A model generated the notes under the pieces. It was not told the origin of the DNA and did no database searches. It saw only the letters and a program-made list of their open reading frames with translations. The position numbers were made by a program, and so were the translations under genes. A stretch of DNA of 64,000 nucleotides from a virus: the IMG/VR virus record IMGVR_UViG_3300042904_000107, positions 33,145-97,144 of that record; one strand, given 5' to 3'. Positions 63,193 through 64,000 of this stretch are shown here, in pieces (within the stretch, counting starts at the first letter, position 1; the number at the start of each line of letters is the position of its first letter).

Positions 63193-63210
63193 ATGAGCGA
63201 GACAGTATGA
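63193..63210 (+). CDS. five-codon leaderless upstream ORF (MSETV)
   Basis: ATGAGCGAGACAGTATGA: the A is the expected first transcribed base, and the TGA overlaps the ATG of the next gene. It may deliver ribosomes to the next start by termination-reinitiation. No protein role implied. Confidence 0.4.
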   Translation: MSETV

Positions 63211-63455
63211 CCACAACGGAACTTGCACAATCAATCGGAAAGCCAGTGCTCCACGTCTCCGGCAACCTGAAGTTCATGTGTGTAGTGGCAGACGCGCGCA
63301 TCTCCTTCGGTAAGCCCCAGTTCCTCATCCGGCCCATTGCGGGCTACGGTGAACGTTGGGTGGAGTTCTCCTCCATCGAACCGTATCAGGACATGGCACA
63401 CCTCAAGCGGGCCGCCTCCTCCGTGAACCAGTTGGTGTTGAGGATGGGGCCATAG
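63207..63455 (+). CDS. 82-residue unknown protein
   Basis: Begins MTTTELAQSIGKPVLHVSGN. Beta-rich (KFMCVVADARISFGKPQFLI) with a helical end. Has its own promoter. A minus-strand frame over the same bases has no promoter and an unlikely composition, so this strand is preferred. Confidence 0.65.
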   Translation: MTTTELAQSIGKPVLHVSGNLKFMCVVADARISFGKPQFLIRPIAGYGERWVEFSSIEPYQDMAHLKRAASSVNQLVLRMGP

Positions 63456-63465
63456 GGCCCAGCCT

Positions 63466-63498
63466 CGGAAGGCCAGCTTATTATAAGCGTGCCTTCCC
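63466..63498 (+). repeat. gene-end inverted repeat, copy J
   Basis: CGGAAGGCCAGCTTATTATA continuing to AGCGTGCCTTCCC on the plus strand. It is inverted relative to copies D, G and H, just as the gene it follows (63207-63455) is inverted, so the element keeps its orientation with respect to the upstream gene. Confidence 0.85.
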
Positions 63499-63514
63499 CG
63501 CCGAAGCGGGGCTC

Positions 63515-63826
63515 CTAGTAGAGGATCACGTTTTGGGACATACCACACCGCTCACAATGACCGCTCATGGTGCCGCTGTCCGGTCCGGCCGTGGAGGTAT
63601 CCACCCAATAGGGGCCGTGGGAGCAGCCACGGAGTCGCCAGAAGGCCCGCCGGATGTCAGCAAACAATTCCGCCATGTAGAAGAAGTTCTCGTCCATGGG
63701 ACGCCCGTATTCTCCCTCAGGCCCCCCGTTCCGGGTGATCTTTACCCAGCCGGCCTCTTGAGCCGCCGACTCCATGCGCCGGCGGTTGTCAGCCACCAAC
63801 GTCTTCAGAATCCGAATCAGCTTCAT
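63515..63826 (-). CDS. 103-residue unknown protein with CSHG...CERCG motif
   Basis: Starts at MKLIRILKTLVADNRRRMES (63824-63826), overlapping the upstream stop in an ATGA junction. RGCSHGPYWVD near 65-75 and GHCERCGMSQNV near 88-99 give a C-H...C-x2-C zinc site. No family recognised. Confidence 0.68.
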   Translation of the reverse strand: MKLIRILKTLVADNRRRMESAAQEAGWVKITRNGGPEGEYGRPMDENFFYMAELFADIRRAFWRLRGCSHGPYWVDTSTAGPDSGTMSGHCERCGMSQNVILY

Positions 63827-64000
63827 TTCTTTCCCCATTTCGCCATCAGGCCGTCCAACTTGACGGGTTTCGGTTGCGGTTTGGCCGGCACCGCCGCCGG
63901 CAGATCATGTGTGTACTTCGGAAGGTTCTTCAGAGTCACCGGGTCGATGCCATCGGCCTCATATGCCTTCCAGTTGTCCAGTCTCTCTTGGAGATCCGCG
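63823..64000 (-). CDS. 3' part of an unknown gene cut by the window edge
   Basis: The open frame enters from the right edge and ends at TGA 63823-63825. Readable end includes DLQERLDNWKAYEADGIDPV, THDLPAAVPAKPQPKP and VKLDGLMAKWGKK. A helical part followed by a Pro/Lys-rich linker. Function unknown. Confidence 0.65.
   Translation of the reverse strand, partial: ADLQERLDNWKAYEADGIDPVTLKNLPKYTHDLPAAVPAKPQPKPVKLDGLMAKWGKK

Noticed and set aside
63231-63548. 105-residue minus-strand frame
   Set aside because: Overlaps the promoter-driven plus-strand gene 63207-63455 and crosses the repeat at 63466; no ribosome-binding site.
1-64000. Prophage signs (integrase, repressor, attachment sites)
   Set aside because: No integrase or recombinase gene of lysogeny type and no att-like duplication seen; gene content is that of a virulent T4-like phage.

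Overview
The window is part of the genome of a T4-like myovirus. The minus strand from 53.5 kb down to 39.6 kb carries the T4 late block in T4 order: neck 14, sheath terminator 15, small terminase 16, large terminase 17, sheath 18, tube 19, portal 20, prohead core, protease 21, scaffold 22, major capsid 23. Further left come uvsY, uvsW, 55, 47, 46, then 45, 44, 62 and regA. The host is not in the window. Three late proteins have short signal peptides ending in FG/FGQ-like sites, a style common in Acidobacteriota (Bryobacter/Solibacter group), so an acidobacterial host is my best guess. This is inference only.

Layout. 1-8.8 kb (minus): tRNA genes, many small unknown genes, an RNA ligase and an NAD salvage pair (NAMPT plus NMNAT-Nudix). 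8.8-12.9 kb: clamp, clamp loader and RegA operon with two tRNA-Glu genes. 13-17.4 kb: a MoxR/CobS-type AAA+ ATPase with a CobT-like protein carrying zincin and VWA motifs. 17.4-24.4 kb: a compact, overlapping metabolic cluster of IMP dehydrogenase, DNA methyltransferase, HAD nucleotidase, PLP enzyme, GNAT, FkbH-like HAD and acyl carrier protein. 24.4-33.7 kb: Acb2-like anti-CBASS protein, recombination genes, late sigma factor, MazG- and HD-type enzymes. 33.7-53.5 kb: virion genes, including secreted-looking proteins downstream of the capsid gene.

53.5-64 kb is an early-type region of very small genes. It holds leaderless promoters, a candidate small RNA, a stand-alone receiver domain, a cluster of DnaA-box-like sequences (candidate origin), and a family of inverted repeats placed after genes.

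The most striking feature is at 57206-58449: 1,244 bases with not a single GG or CC dinucleotide. It contains two genes whose proteins have no Gly, Pro or Trp and whose ribosome-binding sites also avoid GG. One of the two looks like a diverged paralogue of the ordinary-composition gene at 62487-62963.

Early genes appear to use host-type -35/-10 promoters in two flavours: 17-nt spacers with nearby GGCC/CTAG motifs (0-58 kb), and mostly 18-nt spacers with a conserved ATTCC before the -35 (59-63 kb). Many put the start codon 6-12 nt after the -10. Late genes have TATAAATA-type promoters, consistent with the gp55 homologue. All function calls come from reading motifs and remembered families; no database search was run.
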